NCBI GenBank assembly: GCA_025936045.1
Contig: JAICUB010000022.1
Location: 48,478-112,477 of the forward strand
Source of the DNA: Polyangiaceae bacterium
GTDB lineage: Bacteria; Myxococcota_A; Polyangia; Polyangiales; Polyangiaceae
Length of the DNA: 64,000 nt
Direction of reading: 5' to 3'
Part shown: in pieces, positions 26,497 to 34,151 of the stretch
Numbering within the stretch: position 1 is the first letter of the stretch
Layout: the number at the start of each line of letters is the position of its first letter
Notes under the pieces: model-generated
Told to the model about the DNA's origin: nothing
The model's database searches: none
The model's input: the letters and a program-made list of their open reading frames with translations, nothing else
Made by a program: the position numbers and the translations under genes

Positions 26497-27525
26497 TTAC
26501 GCGCTCGCGCGCGCGGCAACCAGCTGTCCGCAGGCGCCGTCGATGTCGCGGCCGCGCGAGCGCCGCACGGTGACGATGCTCGGACGCCGAGCGAGCAGTG
26601 CCCGCGCGAACGCGTCGAGGGCCGCGTCCGTGGGAGCGCGGTAGCGTGACCCCGGCCGCGCGTTGAAGGGAATCAAATTGATCTGGTGCGGAAAGCCGGC
26701 ACACAGGTCCGCGAGGCGGGCGGCGTCGTCCGGAGCGTCGTTCACGCCAGCGAGCAAGACGTACTCGACCGTGATGCGCTCGCGCGCACGGAGCGGATAG
26801 CGCTCGAGCGCGGCGACGAGCAACTCGAGCGGATAGCGGCGGTTGATCGGCATGAGCTCGTCGCGGACGGCGTTGGTGGTGGCATTCACGCTCACGGCGA
26901 GGAGCGGTCGCGCGCTCAGGCGCGCGAGCGCATCGATTTGCGGCACGAGACCAGCGGTCGAAACGGTGATGCGGCGTGGGGAGAGCCCGAGCCCGCGCGG
27001 CTCGTTGAGCACGCCGACGGCGCGCGCGACATTTTCGAAGTTGTGGAGCGGCTCGCCCATGCCCATGAACACGAGGGTGAGCTCGCCGGGATGCCGCGGA
27101 CCGAGCGCGTGCAGCGCGACCAAGATCTGCGCGACGATTTCGCCTGCCGTGAGGTGACGCCTGAGTCCGAGCTCGCCCGTCGCACAGAAATCGCAGCGAA
27201 GGGCGCAGCCGACCTGGCTCGACACACACAACGTGACGCGCCCGTTGCCCACCGCGCGCGGCATGTGGACGGCTTCCACCCGGTCAGCGTGACCCGGCAG
27301 CTCGAGCAAGAGCTTGTGCGAGCCGTCCGCCGACACGCGCCCGAGCGCGACGCGCGGGAGCTCCGCGCCGAGCGCGCGCACTCGCTCGCCGATTCGCGCG
27401 CCGAGCGCCGGCGCTCCCGCCCTCCAGCGCCACGGCCGCTGGAGCTCCGAGAACGCGCTTTCACCGGCCTGCACGGCGGCGGCAAGCTCGACCGGTCCGA
27501 GCCCGAAGGCGTCGCAGCCAGGCAC
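26497..27525 (-). CDS. rlmN: 23S rRNA (adenine-C2) methyltransferase RlmN family
   Basis: Radical-SAM enzyme of 342 residues. The iron-sulfur cluster motif CALRCDFC lies after SSQVG, followed by GMGEPLHNF, STAGLVPQI and the substrate-side Cys in DIDGACGQL near the C-terminus, which forms the methyl-Cys/thioether pair typical of RlmN. It methylates A2503 of 23S rRNA and some tRNAs at position 37. Start GTG 27525. It is a little shorter than E. coli RlmN at the N-terminus. It leads into the DNA ligase gene 9 nt downstream, so the pair may be cotranscribed though functionally unrelated. Confidence 0.9.
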   Translation of the reverse strand: MPGCDAFGLGPVELAAAVQAGESAFSELQRPWRWRAGAPALGARIGERVRALGAELPRVALGRVSADGSHKLLLELPGHADRVEAVHMPRAVGNGRVTLCVSSQVGCALRCDFCATGELGLRRHLTAGEIVAQILVALHALGPRHPGELTLVFMGMGEPLHNFENVARAVGVLNEPRGLGLSPRRITVSTAGLVPQIDALARLSARPLLAVSVNATTNAVRDELMPINRRYPLELLVAALERYPLRARERITVEYVLLAGVNDAPDDAARLADLCAGFPHQINLIPFNARPGSRYRAPTDAALDAFARALLARRPSIVTVRRSRGRDIDGACGQLVAARASA

Positions 27526-27564
27526 CGAACCAGGTTAGCCGATCAGCGCGCCCGCAGCCGTCCG

Positions 27565-28428
27565 CTATTTGCGGCTCCGCCGGCCCGCCGCCTCACGTGC
27601 TGGCGGCGCGGAGGAGATGGCGCGAGCCGGCGCTTTGCGGAAGGCGCGCGGCGTGAGCCCCGTGCCGCGCCGGAACGCTTGCGTGAACGCGCTCTGCGAC
27701 TGAAAGCCGACCTCGAGCGCCACCTCGACGATGGATTTCGAAGTCGCCGAGAGCAGCTCGACCGCGCGCTGGACGCGCGCTTGATTGACGAAGACTCGAA
27801 AGGCGAGCCCCGTTTCCGCCGAGAAGTGCCGGCGCAGCGTGCGTGCGGACGCCCCTGCGTGGCGCGCCGCGCGCGCGAGCGTCGCTTGCGCCAGATTCGA
27901 GAGCACCCAGTCGCTCGCCCGCGCGGTGAGCTCCGAACGCGCGCGCGGCAGCGCATAAACGCTGCGTTGCTTCACCACGTCTGCGAGCACGAGGAGGAGC
28001 GCGCGAAAGAACGTCGCGGCCTCACGATCCCGCACCTTCATGCGCTCGAGCGGCCAGCGGCGCGCATAAAGCAGCATCTCGCGCACGAGTGCCGGCACGT
28101 CGAAGACCCGCACGTCGTCCCGCGGCAGCGTCGCGTGCTCGAAATAGATGGACAGCACCTGCGCGCCGTTCAGATCGGTCGCGTGCGGAGTGCGCGCCGG
28201 AATCCAGGCGGCGCGTTGGGGGGGCAAGAGAAACTGCGACGCAGCGGTCTGCAGGCGTGCGACGCCGCTCATCGCGTAGAGGAGCTGATGCTGGCGATGC
28301 GCGTGAAAATCGTAGCCGATGCGAGCGGCGTCGTCCTCGAAAGCGAAGGCCCCTCCGCGGCGGCGAGCGATGCCGATGGCGGCGAGGCGCGCCCTGGTCT
28401 CACGCGGGGAAAGTCGCCGAGTCGGCAT
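27565..28428 (-). CDS. AraC-family regulator with cupin sensor
   Basis: 287 residues. The N-terminal cupin-like part (FHAHRQHQLLYAMSGVARLQT ... PPQRAAWIPARTPHA) is the ligand-sensing domain of many AraC proteins. The C-terminal double HTH is TLARAARHAGASARTLRRHF and VEVALEVGFQSQSAFTQAFRRGTGLTPRAF. It is divergent from the methyltransferase at 28499 with a 70-nt spacer, so it may control that gene and itself. The ligand cannot be predicted. Confidence 0.9.
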   Translation of the reverse strand: MPTRRLSPRETRARLAAIGIARRRGGAFAFEDDAARIGYDFHAHRQHQLLYAMSGVARLQTAASQFLLPPQRAAWIPARTPHATDLNGAQVLSIYFEHATLPRDDVRVFDVPALVREMLLYARRWPLERMKVRDREAATFFRALLLVLADVVKQRSVYALPRARSELTARASDWVLSNLAQATLARAARHAGASARTLRRHFSAETGLAFRVFVNQARVQRAVELLSATSKSIVEVALEVGFQSQSAFTQAFRRGTGLTPRAFRKAPARAISSAPPAREAAGRRSRK

Positions 28429-28498
28429 TGGCCCTGGCGCGACAAATATTGTCCTCTTGGAGGCAGAAGGCCAGAGCGATCAGGCGTAGCTTCAGGAC

Positions 28499-29260
28499 AT
28501 GTCGCACGCGGAACTGATTCAGGAGCAATTTTCCCGGCAGGCCGGCACCTTCGGCAGCGTTCCGTCGCACTCGGCGGAGGGGTCCCTCGCCGCGCTCGTC
28601 GAGCTCTGCGCGCCGAAGCCGACCGACGACGCGCTCGATCTTGCGTGCGGCCCCGGTATCGTTACGTGCAGCGTCGCGCCCCACGTGAAGAGCATTCGCG
28701 GACAAGACATCGTCCCGGCGATGCTCGAGCGCGCGAAGGCACGCGGCGCTTCGCTCGGCCTTCACAACCTGAGCTTCGACGAGGGTGACTCGAACGCCCT
28801 CCCCTACGCGGACGCGAGCTTCGACCTCGTCCTCACGCGCTTCAGCTTCCACCACCTGCTCGATCCGTTGCGCACGCTGCGCGAGATGCACCGGGTCTGC
28901 AAGGGCGGCGGCCGGGTCGTGGTCGCCGACGTCGCGCCGTCGGTGGAGAGCAACGAGCGCTACGACCACTTCGAGCGCATCCGCGATCCTTCGCACACGC
29001 ACGCGCTGAACGAGCCCGAGTTCCTCGCGCTCTTCGCCGCCGCGGGCCTCACCGTCGTGCAGAGCGCGCGTCACGGCCTCGCGATGCCGCTCGAGACGCA
29101 ACTCGCCGCTTCGTTCCCCGCAGCCGGGGGCGCCGACGAGCTCCGGCGGCTGTTTCGAGCCGACGTCGGCGTCAACGCGCTCGGCGTAGACGCACGGCTC
29201 GACGGCGACGCGATTGTGTTTTCGTATCCCGTGCTCGTGGTAGCGAGCGAGAAGCGCTGA
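28499..29260 (+). CDS. Class I SAM-dependent methyltransferase (UbiE/MenG-like)
   Basis: 253 residues with the Methyltransf_11 core. Motif I is ALDLACGPGIVT, followed by the acidic loop GQDIVPAMLERA, DEGDSNALPYADASFD and the post-II segment FHHLLDPLRTLREMHRVCKGGG. The small-molecule substrate is not known; similarity is to methylase families acting on quinones or secondary metabolites. An AraC-family regulator is divergent and close, suggesting inducible expression. Confidence 0.85.
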   Translation: MSHAELIQEQFSRQAGTFGSVPSHSAEGSLAALVELCAPKPTDDALDLACGPGIVTCSVAPHVKSIRGQDIVPAMLERAKARGASLGLHNLSFDEGDSNALPYADASFDLVLTRFSFHHLLDPLRTLREMHRVCKGGGRVVVADVAPSVESNERYDHFERIRDPSHTHALNEPEFLALFAAAGLTVVQSARHGLAMPLETQLAASFPAAGGADELRRLFRADVGVNALGVDARLDGDAIVFSYPVLVVASEKR

Positions 29261-29278
29261 AGCCGCCCGCTCGCGCCC

Positions 29279-30151
29279 GTGCTAACCCGAGGGCGCTTGA
29301 GCAAGCCGCGCCTCCCCGTTCTGACGAAGTCGGATCTCCGGCGCTTCGCTTGCTGCCTCTTGCTCGCCGCGCTGCTGCACGGCGCAGGGGCGTTGTCGCC
29401 GCGCTTGCGCCATAAGCGTGCGCGGGTCGCGCCGCCGCCCGCCGCTTCGCTGATTCCAATCACCATCGAAGAGCCACCGCCGCCGCCGCCGCCAAAACCG
29501 ACCACGCCACCCCCGCCGCCTCCGCCCCCGCCGAAGCCTTCGGAACCGACGCCGACGAAGCCGACGCAAGCCGCGCCCGCGCCGCTCGCGCTCGATCACC
29601 CGCGAGCCAGGGCCAACGGCGATCGCCCGCACCGTGCCGCCCGGCCGCACGCTCACCGGCGCACGGACAAGACGACGGAGACGGAATCGGCGTTCGGCGG
29701 GAAGGACGGAGTGTGGGACGCCGAGGTCTGCCTACTCTCGCGCAACGTGCGGAGCGCTTCGGCCGTCGACGGTTGCGAGCCCGTCGCCACGTTCCGCACG
29801 AGCGCTTTCGACGTCGCCCCGCGGCGCTTCACGAGCGGCTTCCCGGGCGTCGAGCGGCGCGTGGATTGGTTCGGCATCGACTACCACGGGCGCTTCAAAG
29901 TGCGCGCGAACGACTACTACACGTTTCGCCTGATCTCGGACGACGGCGCGCTCTTCTACGTCGACGGCGCGCTCGTCGTGGACAACGACGGCCCGCACGG
30001 TCCGCGTGAGCAGAAAATGGCTTTGCCGCTCAGCAAGGGCGAACATGAATTCCGCTTGCTTTACTACCAGGGCCCCGGCGGGACTCTGGCCCTGCAGCTG
30101 TTCGTCAAAGCTTACAAATCGAGCGAACGGCTCTTCGCCCCCGAGCTCTAG
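29279..30151 (+). CDS. Proline-rich membrane-anchored PA14 domain protein
   Basis: 290 residues from GTG 29279; a TTG at 29297 behind GAGG is an alternative. An N-terminal membrane segment (FACCLLLAALLHGAGAL) is followed by a TonB-like Pro/Lys-rich stretch (residues 60-100: IEEPPPPPPPKPTTPPPPP) and, from about residue 135, a PA14-type domain (FGIDYHGRFKVRANDYYTF, LISDDGALFYVDGALVVDN). PA14 domains bind carbohydrate. A Pro-rich spacer crossing the periplasm with a sugar-binding tip is plausible. It is 18 nt downstream of the methyltransferase gene. Confidence 0.8.
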   Translation: MLTRGRLSKPRLPVLTKSDLRRFACCLLLAALLHGAGALSPRLRHKRARVAPPPAASLIPITIEEPPPPPPPKPTTPPPPPPPPPKPSEPTPTKPTQAAPAPLALDHPRARANGDRPHRAARPHAHRRTDKTTETESAFGGKDGVWDAEVCLLSRNVRSASAVDGCEPVATFRTSAFDVAPRRFTSGFPGVERRVDWFGIDYHGRFKVRANDYYTFRLISDDGALFYVDGALVVDNDGPHGPREQKMALPLSKGEHEFRLLYYQGPGGTLALQLFVKAYKSSERLFAPEL

Positions 30152-30194
30152 TGCCGCGGCGCTCGGGGCCCGGCACGAGCTCGGCGCCGGGTAG

Positions 30195-31958
30195 CTACTG
30201 CCCCATGATGAGCCCGACGATCTTCATATTGTAGCTCTGGGCGCTCGTGTACGTGCCCTGCATCCACAGGAGCGCCGTGTGGTTCGCATCCCACTTCGGC
30301 ACGATGGGACGAATGTTGTCGCTCGACGAGTTCTGCGTCACGGGCGTCCACTTGAACGTCTTGCCGCTGTCGCAAGTGGTGCCCTGCCAGATCTCGTGTT
30401 TGGCGCCCGACTTCATCGTGTCGGTCGTAGGATCGTAAGGCGTCGAGACGTAGATGATGGTCGGATTGTCGGGATCGAGCGCCGCGAGCCCCGTGTAGTC
30501 CTGCTCGTCGGAGTAGAGCTTCGACCCGCCGTGCACGAGGTACGTCGAGGTCCACTTTTGCCCGTCCCAGCGCGAGTAGATGAAGCGCTTGTCGGGATCG
30601 TCGGAGCCGGTGCCGTTGACGCGCCCCTGACCGAGGATCGCGACCGTCCCGTCGGCGTAGCGGACGATGTCGTGGTTCCACATGTGGTTCAGGACCACGC
30701 CGCCGATCGAAGTGCCCGTCTTGAACACCGACGTGAAGGCCGAGACATCGGACGCCATGCCGTCGCCGAGCGTGTTGTCGACGGCGGTGCCGTCCGACTT
30801 GTAGACCTTGCCGCCTTGGATATAGCCGTGCCAGAGGCTGTTGTCGTCGTCGCGCGGGTGCGCTTCGGTACCGACCCAGTCGATGCGGTCGGTGCCGTTA
30901 CCCCAGTACTTGTAATAGCCCGCGACGTAACCCGTCTGCGGGCTCGCCGTGAGGCGGCCGTAGTAGCTCCAGCTCTTGCCGTCGTCCGTCGAGCTCAGGA
31001 CGCCGGGGCTCGTGTCGACCGAGCGAACCAGGCTGTACATCCGATTGCTTTCCGACGACATGAGCCAGGGGTTCGCGTACGTGATCATGTTCGTGTCGGC
31101 GCCCGGCCACGGACAGCCGTTCGGCGACCAGTCGTACGTCTTCGTCGCGGACCAGCTCGACCCATCGAAGGTCGAGAAGTAGCTGTTGCAGTTCAAGCGG
31201 TGCGTCGCCCACATCGCGGCGACGGCGCCGGTGCCCGTGAACACGAACGCGGGCGCGTTGTGGTCGTCGACGCTCAACTTGTTGAGCACCGTCGTCTTCC
31301 CGGACTTCGCCGTCATGTCGTAGACGACGACCTCGGTATTGCCGTCGCGATTGCCGCCGCTCGCGATTGAACCGACGATCAAGCGGTTGTTCTTGGCGTC
31401 GACCAGCGCGCGCTCGTCCTGGTACCAGCACCAGCCGCCGTTGTCGTTGAACGTCGTGAGCGTCGCGCTGGGCGGACCGCTCGGCACGACACAGGCGGGC
31501 GCGCCGGCCGCGCCCGTCCCCGCAGATCCGCCGGCGCCGTTGCCGCCCGCGGGAGCGCCGCCGGAAGAGCCGCCAGCGCCGGGAGCGCCGCCGCCGGGAG
31601 CGCCGGCCATCGGCATGGCACCGCCGGTACCCGGTGCGCCAGCCATGGGGTTCGAGCCACCAGTACCGACTACGCCGCCGGTGCTCGTGGCGCCGCCGGT
31701 CGCCGGGGCGGCGCCGCCCGTGGTGCCACCGGTCGAGCCGCCCGCGCCGCCGGTGGTGACGCCGGTGCCACCAGTCGAGCCGCCGGTTCCGTTCATCGCG
31801 CCGCTCGAGCCGCCGGAGCCGCCGCTCGTAGGGCCCGTGGACGAACCAGCTGAGCCGCCGCTACCGCTCGAGCCGCCGGTATTTCCAGAGGATTGTTGAG
31901 AGCCGCAAGCCGGCGCCAGGGCTGCCAGCAAGAAAACACCGGTGAGTGCCTTATTCAT
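30195..31958 (-). CDS. BNR-repeat propeller lipoprotein, probable polysaccharide lyase/sialidase-like enzyme
   Basis: 587 residues from ATG 31958, chosen because AGGA lies 8 nt upstream; an ATG at 31973 has no such site. Lipobox ALAPAC|GSQQ, 150-residue Gly-rich linker, then a propeller beginning DNGGWCWYQDERALVDA with repeated S-x-D-x-G-x-x-W blades (LSSTDDGKSWSYYG, TTCDSGKTFKW). The opening resembles the BNR_4 group, which includes PL24/PL25-type ulvan lyases, so an uronate-polymer lyase is a reasonable guess but catalytic residues are not identified. Repeat copy 2 lies 134 nt upstream in the same orientation. Confidence 0.82.
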   Translation of the reverse strand: MNKALTGVFLLAALAPACGSQQSSGNTGGSSGSGGSAGSSTGPTSGGSGGSSGAMNGTGGSTGGTGVTTGGAGGSTGGTTGGAAPATGGATSTGGVVGTGGSNPMAGAPGTGGAMPMAGAPGGGAPGAGGSSGGAPAGGNGAGGSAGTGAAGAPACVVPSGPPSATLTTFNDNGGWCWYQDERALVDAKNNRLIVGSIASGGNRDGNTEVVVYDMTAKSGKTTVLNKLSVDDHNAPAFVFTGTGAVAAMWATHRLNCNSYFSTFDGSSWSATKTYDWSPNGCPWPGADTNMITYANPWLMSSESNRMYSLVRSVDTSPGVLSSTDDGKSWSYYGRLTASPQTGYVAGYYKYWGNGTDRIDWVGTEAHPRDDDNSLWHGYIQGGKVYKSDGTAVDNTLGDGMASDVSAFTSVFKTGTSIGGVVLNHMWNHDIVRYADGTVAILGQGRVNGTGSDDPDKRFIYSRWDGQKWTSTYLVHGGSKLYSDEQDYTGLAALDPDNPTIIYVSTPYDPTTDTMKSGAKHEIWQGTTCDSGKTFKWTPVTQNSSSDNIRPIVPKWDANHTALLWMQGTYTSAQSYNMKIVGLIMGQ

Positions 31959-32091
31959 CACGACAATCCTCATTCCCAGAGATTCCCAGTAACCCCAAAG
32001 CGCGCACGCCGCAGCAGACAAATTTGTCAGCGAAACACCAGTTTTGCCCGTCCCGTCGCCGGGGCGTGCGGAAGCAGGCCGGCGGAACGCT
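31959..32091 (-). promoter_or_regulatory. Leader between repeat copy 2 and the BNR lipoprotein gene
   Basis: Contains the 12-bp perfect palindrome GACAAATTTGTC (32017-32028) and, on the minus strand, an 8-bp long-range pair CGCACGCC/GGCGTGCG enclosing it. No T-run terminator is seen. This occupies the same place as the attenuator-like segment downstream of copy 3, but its architecture differs. Confidence 0.35.
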
Positions 32092-32230
32092 CTGTTACAC
32101 CCAAGCTCGCATCGGTGTATCGAAACAAGAAAGCACCGACGGGACAGACCACGTCATAAACTAGGGAATTTTGCCGGCCTCATCCGAATGGGGCCTCGAA
32201 TTCACGATCGCTGCGAGTGGTCCCGTGTGT
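32092..32230 (-). promoter_or_regulatory. Repeated structured leader element, copy 2
   Basis: Minus-strand copy of the element at 3554 and 40881. In the sense orientation it reads ACGGGACCAC, a first hairpin with GAATT/AATTC and GGCC/GGCC arms (more diverged than in the other copies), then GTGGTCTGTCCCGT, whose GTGG and TCCCGT pair with the opening ACGGGA and CCAC, and a second hairpin with TACACC/GGTGTA plus GC/GC closing a GA loop (32096-32119, two internal mismatches). The outer arm GGTGC has no matching partner here, unlike copies 1 and 3. It lies upstream of the BNR lipoprotein gene at 31958 and in the same orientation. Confidence 0.65.
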
Positions 32231-32371
32231 AGCACGGGCGCTTTCGCGGCGCCGCTCTGCACGGCGCGTTGGCGCGGGCCGTCTAGACGTAATTTTCCAA
32301 CGCTAACCCAACGGCCCCAGTCGCGGCTTCGCCGGCGCCGCTTGCGCTCTCGCGTTTCTCGACAGCGGCTC

Positions 32372-33433
32372 TCAGCGCACCACAGGCACGTCCGCCGTGA
32401 AGTCGAAGCACGTGGCGTTGCCCGACGCCCATTTGAGCGTGTTGTACCAGAACTGCGGCACCTGATAGCCGGCGGCGGGCGTGCGGCCATCGCAGACGTT
32501 GTTCGCATCCGAGCACGACGCATCCGGAGTGAAGCCGCCAGCCCCGGCGGCTTGTGTCCACTGGCTCGAGTAGGTGACCCACTCGTCGAAGAAGAGGAAC
32601 ACGCGGCCCGCGTCGAACGACTTCGTTGCGCCGTAAACGGCCGTGCCTTCGGACGCGACGAGATCGGCACCGTTCGCGCTGACGGTGCGGCCGTGAAACG
32701 CGCCGACGGCAGTGATGTTCGCGGCGATCGGATGCTCGGCGTGCCACCCGTGCACGGGGATCGAGCTGCCCGCGCAATAACAACAATTGTCGGGGCAGGT
32801 ACCGAACGCGTCGTCCATGTTGTACGCCATGCCCGTGAACGCCAGCAGTTGATTGGTCGGATTGACCTCGGTCGCTTGGCCGCCGTAACCGGTGAGCGCG
32901 ATCACACCCCCGCCCATGCGCACCCACGTCTCGAACGCCGCGAGCTCGTCGGACGAGAACATCCAATAAGGTCCGCCCTCGCGCTCCTCGAGTGCCTGCA
33001 AGATGATCACGTCGTATTTGCCCAGGAACTCGGCGGTGATCGGCGTGTCGATCGTCACCGTATCGACGGAGGTGCCGGCTTTGACGTGCGCATTGAGCCA
33101 GTTCTCGAGTGCGTCGGTATTGTCGGTTCCGTTCTGCATCGCGCCGTAGCTCGGCGGTCGACCGAACATGCCGATGCGCACGCACGTGGGATCGCCGCCG
33201 CCGGTCCCGCCAGCGCTGATCGTGCCGCCGGCACCCGGATCGATGATTGCGCCGCCGGTGGCGCCCGAGCCCGTGGCGCCCGAGCCCGTGGCGCCCGAAC
33301 CGGTCGCGCCCGAGTCGAGCGCGCCGCTGCCTTCGCCGCTCGCACTACACGCCGTCGCGGCCGCGATGCTCGCGGCGACGAGGGCGAACGCCGCACCCCA
33401 GCGGCACCCTGAAGCAAAGAAAGAATCCACCAT
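32372..33433 (-). CDS. Secreted lipoprotein with ThuA/glutamine-amidotransferase-like fold
   Basis: 353 residues from ATG 33433 (start MVDSFFASGCRWG). Lipobox AAATAC|SASG, a linker with four SGATG units, then a 260-residue domain: RIGMFGRPPSYGAMQNGTDN..., YDVIILQAL, WVRMGGGVIALTGYGGQ and FLFFDEWVTY. The VIILQAL and GGGVIALTG pattern is that of flavodoxin-like class I amidotransferase/ThuA folds, which in secreted proteins of this kind are often carbohydrate associated. Ten Cys residues suggest disulfides. No catalytic Cys-His pair is clear. Same strand as the BNR gene, separated by repeat copy 2. Confidence 0.75.
   Translation of the reverse strand: MVDSFFASGCRWGAAFALVAASIAAATACSASGEGSGALDSGATGSGATGSGATGSGATGGAIIDPGAGGTISAGGTGGGDPTCVRIGMFGRPPSYGAMQNGTDNTDALENWLNAHVKAGTSVDTVTIDTPITAEFLGKYDVIILQALEEREGGPYWMFSSDELAAFETWVRMGGGVIALTGYGGQATEVNPTNQLLAFTGMAYNMDDAFGTCPDNCCYCAGSSIPVHGWHAEHPIAANITAVGAFHGRTVSANGADLVASEGTAVYGATKSFDAGRVFLFFDEWVTYSSQWTQAAGAGGFTPDASCSDANNVCDGRTPAAGYQVPQFWYNTLKWASGNATCFDFTADVPVVR
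33258..33314. repeat. 15-bp tandem repeat inside a lipoprotein linker
   Basis: Nearly four copies of GTGGCGCCCGAGCCC (units at 33258, 33273, 33288 and a partial at 33303). On the coding minus strand they encode the repeating SGATG linker of the gene 32372-33433. The first two units are identical, which points to recent slippage expansion. Confidence 0.85.
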
Positions 33434-33478
33434 GTTCCCCGGAGAGTGTAGCCGTGGACCCGACACCGAGCACGTGCA

Positions 33479-34075
33479 CTAGACCGCGGCGAGATTGAAG
33501 CTCAAGACGACGCGCTCCCCTTCCGCTTGGTGCGGAGGCACGCTGTGATCGAGCCAAGCCGGAAAGAGAACGAGAAGCCCCTCGCGAATCTGGCAATTCA
33601 AGGACTCCGTCGTATACGGAGTCGTCTTGAACTGGGGGCTCGCGGGCGTCGCGTGAAGCTTCACGGGCCGCGGATCGTGAAAGCAAAGCGGGCTCGACCC
33701 GGGTGGGACTTTGACGTAGTACGCGCCGCTCAAAAACGAGCGCGGATGGCAGTGACGAGCGTTCATCGCACCCGCCGGGCTCACGACGAACCAGGGCTTC
33801 GAGAGCACGAGCCCGAGGCCTTCGAAACCCATTCCCGCGCTCACGAACGCGGCCTCGTTCATGATCACTTGCTTGAGCTCGGCGAACTCCAAGAGCTCGC
33901 GAATATCCACCGTCTCGGCGCTGTGCCAACCTCCGTAGTTCGAGCGCCTGACGCCGTTCGGGTCCTCCGCCTGAAGGCGCTTGGCGAGCCCGTAGAGTCG
34001 TTCGTTCAGCGCCTCGAAGCCGGGAACGTCGTGCTGAAAAATCGGCGTCGGAAAATGGTTCGTGCCGGTCGTCAT
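33479..34075 (-). CDS. Putative 2OG-Fe(II) oxygenase (TIGR02466 type)
   Basis: 198 residues with the layout of the TIGR02466 putative 2-oxoglutarate oxygenase family: FPTPIFQHDVP at the start, HCHPRSFLSGAYYVKVPPG in the middle (metal His and surrounding strand), and LLVLFPAWLDHSVPPHQAEGERVVLSFN at the end, carrying the second His and the Arg that binds 2-oxoglutarate. The substrate is unknown; related proteins are common in phage and marine bacteria. It is a single gene between a lipoprotein (33433) and a large exported protein (34152), all on the minus strand, with its start 76 nt from the next stop. Confidence 0.85.
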   Translation of the reverse strand: MTTGTNHFPTPIFQHDVPGFEALNERLYGLAKRLQAEDPNGVRRSNYGGWHSAETVDIRELLEFAELKQVIMNEAAFVSAGMGFEGLGLVLSKPWFVVSPAGAMNARHCHPRSFLSGAYYVKVPPGSSPLCFHDPRPVKLHATPASPQFKTTPYTTESLNCQIREGLLVLFPAWLDHSVPPHQAEGERVVLSFNLAAV

Positions 34076-34151
34076 GCGCTCCGGGCAGATTTACCACGCG
34101 GGCCAACGTCCGCCGGGTTTCGCGCGAAACGCCGCAACGCCCGGGCGCTAG

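Noticed and set aside
33258..33314. Short direct repeats as a CRISPR array.
   Set aside because: Units are contiguous, 15 bp long, without spacers, and encode a lipoprotein linker.
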